Source: Shinisaurus crocodilurus (taxonomy: Eukaryota > Chordata > Lepidosauria > Squamata > Shinisauridae). From it: a stretch of DNA of 64,000 nucleotides. The notes under the pieces were generated by a model. That model worked only from the letters and a program-made list of their open reading frames with translations. It had not been told where the DNA came from and did not search any database. Where the stretch lies: positions 249,912,968 to 249,976,967 of the forward strand of contig CM037878.1 in assembly GCA_021292165.1 (NCBI GenBank), given 5' to 3'. A program made the position numbers and the translations under genes. Shown in pieces: positions 35,321-45,313 of this stretch (positions within the stretch are counted from its first letter, which is position 1; the number at the start of each line of letters is the position of its first letter).

Positions 35321-36006
35321 AGGGATGGGGACTCGGACTCGAGGACTCGACTCGTGAGTCGGACTGAGTCCCCCCTCTGACTCGACTCGGACTCGAGTCC
35401 CAATATTTTTAATGGGACTTGAGACTTGACTCGGGACTCGAGACCAAGGACTCGTCAACATCCCTGCTTGATGCCACCTGCAGGTGCTGCCTGGACCCAG
35501 TTGCAGTAACAATCCAAGTTTATTTTTTAAAATTTTCCTAATGCAACCTTTCAGACATTTTGGGTTTGGCTGCCTCTGCCTGCCTGTTTGGGGTTCCCAG
35601 CCTCCTCTGCCTGCCTGGTCTCTTCTTAACCAGTTCCACAGTTTGAATTGTCCAAGACAAAGGCCTCTGCCTGCCTGCTTTGGGGTTCCCCGCCTCCTCT
35701 GCCTGCCTGGTAATTTTGGGTTTGTCTGCCTGGTCTGTTCTTGTCAAAATCAGTGGCAGAGTTTTGAGATAAAAAGGCACACTTGTGCCTAGAATTTATT
35801 TAAGCCACACATCTGAAGTAGCCTTATTTTGTTGGGGAAAACCCCCATTGATTTTAATAGGGACTCGTGGAGTCAGCTTTGGGAGTGACTCGGGACTCGT
35901 GAGTCACCATTTTGGACCAAGGACTTGGACTCGGACTCGAGACTCGGGTCCAAAGACTCATGACTCGACTCGTGACTCGAGACCAAGGACTCTTCAACAT
36001 CCCTGG
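35321..36006. mobile_element. hAT-like element rich in GACTCG repeats
   Basis: Termini are AGGGATGGGGACTCGGACTC at the left and, inverted, CCAGGGATGTTGAAGAGTCC at the right. An 8-bp direct repeat, AGTTCCCC, lies at 35313-35320 and 36007-36014. About 120 bp at each end is built from GACTCG/CGAGTC words. The centre (35570-35740) holds two imperfect repeats of a CTGCCTCTGCCTGCCTG block. There is no coding capacity. Confidence 0.8.
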
Positions 36007-36429
36007 AGTTCCCCTGTATGTAGTGGAACATTGCTGCTGTTCAGGGATATGTAATTCTTGACTTAAGGCAGAGAGAAGGAGCAACCAGTACAAAAGTCCC
36101 AAGAGCAGCTTCAAATTCTCATCTACCCAGGGCTTTTAAAACTTTTTTTCTGTCCCTTAAAAACTACTTAGGACAGGTTTGTAGCAGGTGGGAAGTGGTG
36201 CAGAAATTAATGCACTTATGACTGCTGTGTTGGAATCTTAGGATATGATGCTATGCGTGTTTACTGGAGAGTAAGCCCCATTGAACTCATTGGAACTTGC
36301 TTTTGAGTAAACAAGTTCAGCCTGCTAGTAGGTAGGTAGAGGAAGCTTGTTGGATCCATGATTGAAGAACAAGTTTATGCTGCTTGCAAAAATGTACTCT
36401 TACATTCCTCTGCAGAACTATACAGGCCT

Positions 36430-36603
36430 GTGGCTTACGCTGGCTCAGCTTGTCTGAGTGTGGAAAGCTTAGCAGGGTCAGGCCTGGTTATTACTTGGAT
36501 GGGAGGCCCCTCCTCTAGTTTCCTGCATTGAGCAGGGGGTTGGACTCGATAGCCTTGTAGGCTCCTTCCAACTCTTAAGATCTATGAAATCTATGAAACT
36601 AGC
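36430..36603 (+). mobile_element. 5S rRNA-CR1 chimeric retrosequence
   Basis: About 36430-36515 matches the internal part of 5S rRNA, including the pol III control region (AGCAGGGTCAGGCCTGGTTA, then TACTTGGATGGGAGG). It is followed at once by the CR1 3' UTR (CCTGCATTGAGCAGGGGGTT, then GACTCGATAGCCTTGTAGGC) and a degenerate ATCTATGAA tail. The 5' part of 5S is poorly preserved. A SINE3-like element mobilised by CR1 is the likely explanation. Confidence 0.8.
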
Positions 36604-37387
36604 AAGAGTCTTGGCAGTAAATGAACTGCAGTCATGAGATTGGTTGGCATAGAGGCAGGACCACTTTGTGTGCTTTGTCTGCCTTCTGGTTGGCCCAGCC
36701 CATGGAAAGCCCAAGTTTAGCACCTTGGGAGTCAGATACAACCACTCATTCAACAAGTTAGCACTTCTGAGAACTGCCTCAAATTGTTTATAACTATTTG
36801 GAGGCTTCATCTTTTTTAGAGCACTTTTCTTCTCACAAACTTCAGTTCACACAAGCCCTCAAAAATCATAATGTGGTTTCTGGATTGGTCTAAAATAAAA
36901 ATCATTCACTTCATTTGGACCAAACATTAATAGAAGTATATTTTAACCAGGGGCATACAAATTATGGCTGCACTTGGTAGTCAAGTGTTTCTACTAGCCA
37001 GCTATGAAGTCCAGCCCAACAGTGACAGGACAGCAGTATTACATGAATGTATCAATACACATTGGGTGCATTTGCACATCATGCTAACCCAACCTGTCAA
37101 TTAAGCCACAATGGATTGGTTGTCATGCGAACAACCCATGGTGAGCCCAACAGACATCAGGCTCACTGTGGGTTGTTGGCCCCTCCTCCCCCCAAGGGAC
37201 ACTGCGGGAGGACCGAGTTATCTCCCCACTGCATTTGCAAGCTATTTCAGGCTTGCCACAGCTTTTTTGCACTTTAAACATTTCCCCCCTGGAGATTGTG
37301 AAAGTCAGCTGTCAAGCTAGCTTTCGTGATCCCTGTTTTGACAGCTATGGGCAGTCCCTTCAAAGTGCCCCAGCAGCACATAGGATT

Positions 37388-37638
37388 TATTTTTATTTTA
37401 TTTATTTATTTATTACATTTATACCCTGCCTTTTTTCCTACAAGGAACTCAAGGCAGCTTACATAATCCTCCTCCTACTCTCCATTTTATCCTCACAACA
37501 ACCCTGTGAGGTAGGTTAGGCTGAGAGGCAGTGACTGGCCCAAAGTCACCCAGTGAGTTTCATGGCCGAGCGGGGACTAGAACCCGGATCTCCTGAGTCC
37601 CAGTCCAACACTCTCACCACTACGCTACACTGGCTCTC
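37388..37638 (-). mobile_element. tRNA-derived SINE, full length
   Basis: Minus-strand copy with the ATTTATTTATTACATTTATA tail at the left and the ACTACGCTACACTGGCTCT head at the right. Confidence 0.9.
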
Positions 37639-39377
37639 CAGGATGGACTGCCCAGCATTTTTTTTAATTGTTCCCAGTAATTTTCACAAATATTTGCTGT
37701 CATTTTTTAAATTATTTTTTATCTGCACTTCCACAACTGTGGGAATGGGGAGCCTTGGGTGAGCAATGTTCAGGGGGGTTCCTGCTGGCAAAGTCCAGCA
37801 GGTACTCACCCTGGGCATTGCCCAACAGAGGCTGCAGGTAAGTTTATGTTTCCCTTTGGTAGATCTGACAGCTTTCAAAAGGCAAGCTATCAAATGTAAT
37901 CAAAGGCGTGAATGATCTTAGCTCACGAAAAGGGCGTGGTGGCTCGTTCACCCCCTTCTTGGCAAATCCTTGGTTTTTCTGTTTTTTGTGGGGGACTCGT
38001 GTCCCAAGGGTGCCTTCATTTTTGCACTTGTTCCCGAGATTCTACCATCTTGGGGGTATGCAAAAATGTGAGCCATTACAGCTGTCAAAGCTAGTCTTGA
38101 GGCTTCTAACAGATGGCAAGGGGCACTCACTACTGGTGAGTAGGTGAGGGGAATTGTGAACCTCTGCATACTAGTGCTTCCTTATCCTTCCACGCTAAAC
38201 ACCACTCAGTGCTTCCCATCTTCCATCCCAGTCATTGGATACCCACCCCTATCTCTTTTCACTTTGGCAGTATGATTCTTAACTGTTTCCTACCACTGTG
38301 ACTCTTAATAGACAATGTGGAAGGCCATAAAAACAGTCCATGGTGGTCCCATGTGGTTGTGGTTGCTGCTGTTGCTACAGCTGAATTTGGAACACTTCTG
38401 ATGATGTAGTATATTGCATAACTCTTAATACTACCCTAACTTTGATAATAAAAAATGCTGACTTAGATCCAGAGTTTGCTGCCTCTGCCGAGTTGTCTCC
38501 AAGCCCTCATTCCGATGCTACATCTGAGTCCTTTCCTGAGGATCTGCTAACCCTCAAAGGCTTTTGTGGTGGTGGGTACAGGAGGCTACAGTGGGAAGGG
38601 TGGGTGGGAAAGCTCTGTTCCATAGGCACGCAGAAGCCTCTCATGCAAATCTGGATCCAACTCATAATAACAAAAAACTTCTGATTCTCAGAAATGTAGT
38701 CTGAGCTAGTCTGGAATTCTGGTGTTGAGTGCCCCTTTTCTTCACTACCACTGGATGCCACCTGGTAAAGCCTTGCCATGGCTGAGGAAAGTAATTTTTT
38801 CCTGCCTTTTTTTGATGTATTCTGACTCTCAAGGAGTTTTCTTCCTGTCTTTCAGGCAGAGCATAAGGAAGGAAAGGTATAACTCTCTTGTCAGCTTTTA
38901 AATTCCACTATAATACTTGCCTCTCCTTTTCCCCAGAAGCCAAAGTAATCACTATGCAACCTGCTTCTCAGCATCACTACTCACCTTCTCTCCCTCAGTA
39001 GTTAACCTTTATAATTTCTCAATAAAACTTCCATTTCTAGTAAGCGCTGATCTTGTCTCTGCCCCGCCCCGCAGTCATTTGTGTTTGGAAGGGGTTGTTC
39101 TATGAACATGAAGAAGGTGTCTGTAGACATGTATATAGATGCATGTCCTGAGCAAGCATGGTAACATGTCCAAATTTCCATCCTCTGTTCTATAACAGTT
39201 CTAGCAAATAATTATTAAAATTGCAAATAGAGAACAGACTTCTTAAATCTAACAAGTGACTGTTAATAGGAAGTAAATTTGTACAATAATAAAATACATT
39301 TTTTTCCTATAGGAACTATACTTGTGTGGTACAGCTTATAATACTTTGTTCTTTTTTCTATTTTCCCCCTTCTTCAG
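37639..39377. other. End of intron 1, nothing firm
   Basis: Apart from short frames there are no coding or repeat signals I can name. The last 30 bp form the polypyrimidine tract and AG of the exon 2 acceptor. Confidence 0.4.
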
Positions 39378-39716
39378 GTGCCTTAGCTGGACCAATAGTT
39401 GATCCACATGTGAGAGCAGTATGGGGGAAGAACGTTACACTGAAATGCATAATTGATATAAACGAAACATTAACACAGATTACATGGGAGAAGATACATG
39501 GGAAGAGTGCACAGACTATTGCTGTTCATCATCCTGAATATGGATTTTCCGTTCAAGGAGAATATCAAGGAAGAGTATCACTCAAAAACACCTCTCTTAC
39601 TGATGCATCAATCATCCTAACCAATGTTACCTTCTCTGATTCTGGAGAATATGTATGCAAAGCAGTTACATTCCCCCTAGGAAATTCACAGTCATCAACA
39701 ACTGTAGCTGTATTGG
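39378..39716 (+). CDS. NECTIN3: NECTIN3 exon 2: IgV domain
   Basis: This exon completes codon 55 and encodes residues 55-167 plus one base, 339 nt, phase 1 at both ends. It is the membrane-distal V-type Ig domain, which mediates homophilic and heterophilic trans binding (for example nectin-1 and nectin-2 in known nectin-3 biology). The two disulfide cysteines are C78 (VTLKC) and C148 (SGEYVC), with the usual D-S-G-x-Y-x-C signature. Strings GFSVQGEYQGRV (110-121) and VTFPLGN (151-157) match mammalian nectin-3 as I recall it; TFP is a shared motif of nectins and PVR-like proteins. Sequons are at N73, N83, N125 and N137. Acceptor TTCTTCAG and donor GTATGC (weak but valid GT) flank the exon. Reading on past the donor gives a stop soon after. 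Confidence 0.96.
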
Positions 39717-41876
39717 GTATGCTTATTTTATATTTATTTTGCTAACTTTTCACCCCAAATGTTTGAATATCAAAATTAAAACTGGTAGCTTTACAATGGG
39801 TTGGATCCAGGCTTGCCCATCCATGATCTGAAGGGCTGCTTTAATTCATGGAGGAACTGAGATCAAGAGGAAGATCCCTGCTGAAAGAAGAGTGGTGATT
39901 TCCCCTGATTCCTCCTTCCTCTGGACCCCCCCCCCCGTGTCATCTTCCACACTGGTCCAGAGGGTCCCTTGACCCTCCTGAACAGATTTTCAGGGGTATA
40001 TGGGTGTGGGGGGGCAGGGGGGGAGTGGGTAAAAATTGCCTTAAGAAGCATTTAGTTCATAGAGTTGTGTTCCATGCAACTGTTCCATCCAGCCCAATTG
40101 GGCTATTCCATCCAGCCCAACGTGTGCTTTATTTAGCACAGGTATTGCAGCAGGTTTCACTTTTGTTTCAGTATATCTAGAAAGTCCTATTTGCTTTACT
40201 TATGGAATGAACTAACTTCAGCAGTGGGTTTCAAACTGCAAAAACTTTTCTATACTCCCAGGACTTTTATATATTTTAATCAGTGTCTTCCAATTATTAT
40301 GCTCCCATGTGGGGGGTGGGGGCGGGTGGGTTGGATTTTGACTGGGATCCCGAATTGGCTTCCACTGGCAGGAGTATCTCCTGAGTAGTTTTCTGCTCAT
40401 GGGAAGCTTCCATCAATGCAAGGGCAGGAAGCAACTTGCACAGATTCCCCCTTCCCATGTAGCACAGCGTGCACCCTGAAAATCTGTTCCAGAGGGCTGC
40501 ATGGGGACCCTCTGGAATCGGGAGTGGGCTTCAGGGAGAGGGGAGAATCAGGTAAAATTGCCTCCCACTTCCGTTGGATCTCATTTCAGCCATGAACAGA
40601 AGGAACTCTTCTGTTCACAGAAGCCCAGTTAGGATACAAGCCAATTCTTATTGTAAACTGCCTTGGGATTGTTCTTGATGAAAGGCAGTGTATATTACCT
40701 ATATAAATAAACTGTCCCAGGGAACCATCGGGTGCCCTTGTTATTAACAGTTCCTCACTATGAAAATCAGAAATGGCCAGCAAGCTTTACTGAAAGATAG
40801 CTTGATCATGATTCTAATCTTCCCTGCAGTGCACAGCTGCAGATGAATTTGGTTGGATTCTCATGGTTGTCTTGCAGCTTCAACCATAACTATCCACATC
40901 TTATATAGAGAAGGTAAAAAGGTCCTGACATTAGCTTGGTAATGTCAAATTTCTTCCATTTGTGGTAGTGTCCTGAGCTGGATTTGTATCTTGGATTGGC
41001 ACAGACCTTTCTATAGCTGTAGGTTCTTTGGCACCTAAGTGTTGTCTAAGCAGATGTGCAATCTTGGTGGGGTTAGATAACATTGCCCATTTGTGTGATG
41101 TGAGAATAATTTTAAAGATGAAGGTGGCCTGCAGGTAATTCCAAAGCTTAAATAATTTTATCTCTGACGCCCATCCTGCTTTTGAGAAAAGTCAAAGTTT
41201 CAGTTGCAAATTATAGCTATTCTGAAGACCCTAAAATGTCTGCCAGAAGGAACAGCAAGGAGTGGCAGTGTAGTCCAGGAGGCCTGTCTAATGTCCAGTG
41301 TAAACTGTTTTTGCACCCTAGAACATGCCCCAGCACACGGCAACATCCAGAGGTACCGTGGCAGACATGGGGTATTCCCAGCAGATGTGTCAAACTGTTC
41401 CCAGTTAAATTGTAGTATCTGTACTTGAGAGCTTGTTCCATCTAATTTATAATATTGCTCAGTTTGTAATTTTCTAGAGCCTATACTTGAGCTCTAAGAT
41501 CCACTTGCTTTATAACAATATTACCCCAGTATTTTACATAAACATTGGGTAAGAATTGCCTACCAGTTTGAGATTTGCCATTACTTGTTGACATTCTATA
41601 AAACACATATGGTCACCAGGGGGAGCATGAGCTTATGGTTTCCTTAGATAGAGATAGTGCGTTGTGGTCTCTGCAATACTTGTTTCAAACAATTTAATTA
41701 CATCCTTGAGTTACATTTTCATGATATTGTCTGGAAATTGAATATTGAGCTTGATTGTACTGTGAATTGCCGAATAACTGTGAGGCCATAGCATTAGCAC
41801 TGTAGCTTTGTTTTTAAAGATTTGATGAAAGAAAGCTCTAAAGTCTATCCTATATATTTTGTGATATGCTTTAGAA

Positions 41877-42202
41877 GAGCCCTAGGAAAAATATTCATTG
41901 GTCCTCCCCATCCATCATTAGAAGACACCCTTAGCAGGTGCACTAGTGTCCAGGGTAAGTGGGTCAAGCAAGAACGTGGACACTAGTGCACCTGCTAAGG
42001 GTGTCTTAGAATCATAGAATCATAGAAAAGTAGAGTTGGAAGGGGCCTACAAGGCCATCGAGTCCAACCCCCTGCTCAATGCAGGAATCTAGGTCAAAGC
42101 ATCTCTGACAGATGTCTGTCCAGCTGCACCTTGAATGCCTCCAGAGTGGGAGGTCTTCTAATGATGGATGGGGAGGACCAATGAATATTTTTCCTAGGGC
42201 TC
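41877..42202. repeat. Perfect 76-bp inverted repeat split by a CR1 tail
   Basis: The left arm is 41877-41952. The right arm is 41977-42007 plus 42158-42202. Joined across the CR1, the right arm is the exact reverse complement of the left over all 76 bp, with a 24-bp spacer. Beyond the arms, short imperfect matches continue outward (GATATGC on the left, GCATATC on the right). It may be a palindromic MITE. Confidence 0.95.
42008..42152 (-). mobile_element. CR1 3' tail inserted in one palindrome arm
   Basis: Minus-strand CR1 terminus: AGAATCATAGAATCATAG, then the 3' UTR and the last codons of ORF2. It differs by about one base from the corresponding end of the copy at 11058. It is flanked by GTCTT (42003-42007 and 42153-42157), a 5-bp target duplication confirmed by the uninterrupted left arm. 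Confidence 0.95.
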
Positions 42203-43653
42203 ATTCTGCATATCCCCAAACTCCTGTCTGTCCCTATCCTATTTTAACTGTTTATACTTCCTATAAAATGTATTAATGTTTATACATTAAACTGTTTATA
42301 GTTCCTATAAAAAATAACTCATTTTTAGCCCCTGAGATCTGTCACTCCCTAAAATTACTAGCGAACAACTACTTTGTACTGGTTTTTCCATATCCATTTC
42401 TTGAGGCAGTTTAATGAACACAGCTTTTTACTGTTTTTGTTGTTGGCTAAGCTACAAGAAGTGTATCCTTCTATGTGGGGTGTCTTTTTGTCTCAGACCA
42501 CAACAAGAAATGTCATTATATACATTGTTATGAATTAATAAGGAATTGGTTCTTGCCATTGGTTTGCTAGAACATATACTTTGGTTGGAGGAGGAAGCTG
42601 ATCTTTTAGCTAAAATCAAGCACCAGCAGAGATTTGATTTTGTTAAGCTAGAAAAGTAGAGAGAGAGCGAAAGACCCAGTCCCAGTGTGGGATGTTTCTG
42701 CCTCTCTTCAAACCAAAATAGAAAGTGATTGCTTCCCCCTTACATACCAATGGAGAACATACCCAAATATAGAACAAAACAGTTCTTCAACACTCCTGCT
42801 GCCTGGACTCTTGACATTAACAATTGTGCAATGGATCGACTTCAGAATTGCCACACGCTTTGCACCTTGGAGCCAGTGTCAGCAGAGAAGCCAGATGGTC
42901 ACCCAATGTGATCCTGGATTGGATTTGCTGCTGCTCTCTGCACAGGAAGCTGGTGCAGTGCCAACCCTCACAGGGTGTTTGTATGCCACACTGTTCAGAA
43001 CTTTTCAGATTAGCTTTGGTCAGTAGACTTTCCCCCTTCATTTTTGAGTTTTTAAAGCTTGTTTCTACAAGGAAAAGAGCTCCTTCCTCCTGCCCAGACA
43101 AAAACAGAATTTCTCTTGCACACACCCCTTATTCCTGACTCAATGGACAATGTTTTTAACCCACTGTCTGAGACTTATTAGCTTGTGGTGGCTGCATTCC
43201 ACATTATTGCTAGATTTAGAAAAACATGTAAGAAGCTATAGGAGAATCAAGAGAAGCACTATGATTTCTTAAGTCTAACCATATGTTTATTGTATGTCTA
43301 GGTGCACAATGTAAAGAGACATGCATAATACTGGAAGCGTTTTTTCCAGCTGCCATCAACATTTGCACCATTACTCCACCTCTCCCCACACTGATGTTTT
43401 CCTTACATGGATAGCTTATGGAGAAATGTATCAATTTGGGGGGATACCCTGTATCTTTCTCTGTGTCCTCCAAATCCTGAATCTTCAGGAGTGTTCAGAT
43501 TTGGATTTAGTCCAGTTCGGAGGAGCCCTGCTTTGATTTGGACATCTCCTGAATTTGTCCAAATCATCTCAATTCAGTTCAGGGTTCGGTTGAATCTGAA
43601 GCACACCTCTAGAAACAGTAATCTTTTAAGGAGAATCTAGCAAATATTAAGGC

Positions 43654-43721
43654 TTGCACGCTACAAGAAACTGTGCCTTAGAAGCTTTTGCACGCTACAA
43701 GAAACTGTGCCTTAGAAGCTT
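43654..43721 (+). repeat. Tandem duplication, 2 x 34 bp
   Basis: Two identical 34-bp units starting TTGCACGCTACAAGAAACTG. Confidence 0.95.
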
Positions 43722-44094
43722 TTCTGTGTTCTGCAGATCTTTCGTTTATTGAAATCCAACATATTCTCTCTCAGTCCCTGAGCCTACTAAAACTGAAGGC
43801 AGTTCTTCAGAAGAGGAATGCTCTACAGTAAATATAATTACTGATAGTTCTCTGTCCTTGATCCCTTCAGTGATCATACCGGTCCTGTTCCTAATTGATT
43901 ATGGCCACTTCTCTTAGGCCAGTGATGGCGAACCTACGGCATGGGTGCCACAGCTGGCATGCAGGGACCTCTCTGTGGGCACTCGAGCCATTGGTCACCA
44001 GATCGCGAAAAGACCGTCCCCTTCTGCAAAACACTCGCAGTGTGGAACAGAATGATTTTATTCTAGAATTCCTGTTACAGAATTCTTTTCTACA

Positions 44095-44597
44095 CTAGGG
44101 GTGTAGCCGAGTAGCCCAGCAGACACGAGTGAGGCCCGAACTGGGCCTGCTCGTGTCTGTGCGGGCTCTCTGCCACCCCCGCGGGCTTACCTGCAGGCTC
44201 TCCGGCTCTGCCGAGAGCCTGCCTCCCCACCCGCTGGTCCCGTTGCGTCACATCCGGCGCGGAGGAAGTGATGTGACCATGCTCCGTCGCACTGGACCCC
44301 ATGCCCTGTTTTTGGCAGGGGAAACCAGGGCAACAGGGCTGTTTAAGCCCTGTTGCCCTGGTTCCCCCCACCAAAACAGAGCGCGGGCAGGGGTCCAGCA
44401 CGCCGGAGCAGTGGCTCCGGTGGCAGCGCGCAAGACAAGGTAGGCTGGGGGGGCGGGGGGGGTCCGGCGGCAGCGGTGGCTCGAGTGGTGCAGAGAACGC
44501 TCCGTGCCGCTCTGAAGAGCGAGATCGGGCGCCGTGGAGGGCCGAGCCCGGAGCGAGCCACAAGTCTGCTGAAGGCTTGGTCCCACCACTAGTTATC
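44095..44597. repeat. GC-rich hairpin block inside the hAT
   Basis: About 500 bp of CpG-rich DNA sits in an AT-rich element. Three hairpins are visible: 44120-44159 (CAGACACGAG paired with CTCGTGTCTG), 44193-44222 (GCAGGCTCT with AGAGCCTGC) and 44306-44379 (35-bp arms with a few mismatches around GTTTA). Both borders carry CTAG, which may mark a nested insertion. Frames through it are GC-driven and not called as genes. Confidence 0.7.
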
Positions 44598-44599
44598 AC

Positions 44600-44759
44600 A
44601 TTTAAAAGATTTTGAAGAATGATGCACAGAGCATGGCTTGGATGTAAAGCCCTAACAGTTGACCTGAGTGCTGCATGTGTTGCTCTCAAGCTAACGAAGT
44701 ATGAGCCAAGGTTTGACAAATTATCAGCATGCATGCAATAGCAAAAATCACATTAATTG
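44600..44759 (+). pseudogene. hAT transposase C-terminal relic
   Basis: A short frame with one stop reads RMMHRAWLGCKALTVDLSAA, then TKYEPRFDKLSACMQ, and after a stop QKSH and a terminator. A K/Y-x-P-x-F-x-x-L block near the end is typical of C-termini of hAT transposases of the Charlie/GTF2IRD2-like group. The rest of the gene is gone. Confidence 0.5.
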
Positions 44760-45313
44760 TGCAAAAGCATGCCCAATGCAAACTTTTACCTAATGCAGTG
44801 TTTGCAGTCCAAGACATAAAGTGTTTAAAATGTGTTAAGCACATTTAGTTTTCTTGTTTATCTTGCTCATCCTAGTACAGGCTGACTTTTACTTTTACTA
44901 ATCCGACACCTGTAGAAGCAGGGAAAGGACCCATATAAAGCTTGCCCCATACAATTTCAGTCTGGCATATAATCATATTACAAGTTGAGAATCCCTTATC
45001 CAAAAATACATGTGCCTAATTATTTAAAAAGTTTGTATAAATTCCCTTCAGGCTATGTGTCCAATGTAGTACTAAAATAATTTTTGAGTTGATTTTTTTT
45101 TCAACAAAAAACTTTGTATCATTGAAAGCTCTATTACTGTGTTTTTCTTTAAAGACAAAAGATGTTAATTAGTTCGGACAACTGTATGAGTTGTTTTTCT
45201 AAAACTAAAACCTCCGCATTCAGGTTTAATTGCAGTGTTGGCACTTTGAAATAGATACGTTGGTTTTGTGTTGCAGTTTGGGCACTCGGGCTCAAAAAGG
45301 TTCGCCATCACTG

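Larger units (their letters stand above)
4082..39377 (+). other. NECTIN3: NECTIN3 intron 1 (35.3 kb)
   Basis: The intron runs from GTGAGT at 4082 to a CT-rich tract ending TTCTTCAG at 39377. A large first intron is usual for nectin genes. It carries the mobile elements listed separately. No further host exon was found inside it. Confidence 0.85.
43920..45313. mobile_element. hAT (Charlie-like) element, 1.4 kb
   Basis: Termini CAGTGATGGCGAACCTACGG and, inverted, CAGTGATGGCGAACCTTTTT. A perfect 8-bp target duplication, TCTTAGGC, lies at 43912-43919 and 45314-45321. The interior holds a GC-rich block (44095-44597) and a transposase C-terminal relic. These termini resemble hAT families known for horizontal transfer in tetrapods, but the family cannot be fixed here. 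Confidence 0.95.

Noticed and set aside
35340..35400. GACTCG array as a CRISPR-like or regulatory repeat array
   Set aside because: Word spacing is irregular and there are no spacers; it is mirrored at the other end of a hAT-type element with an 8-bp duplication.
36430..36515. A functional 5S rRNA gene
   Set aside because: The 5' part is lost, changes are present in the control region, and a CR1 tail replaces the 3' end.
44090..44734. Minus-strand frame of 214 codons in the hAT GC-rich block
   Set aside because: No recognisable domain; it lies in CpG-rich hairpin DNA and overlaps equally long frames in other phases.
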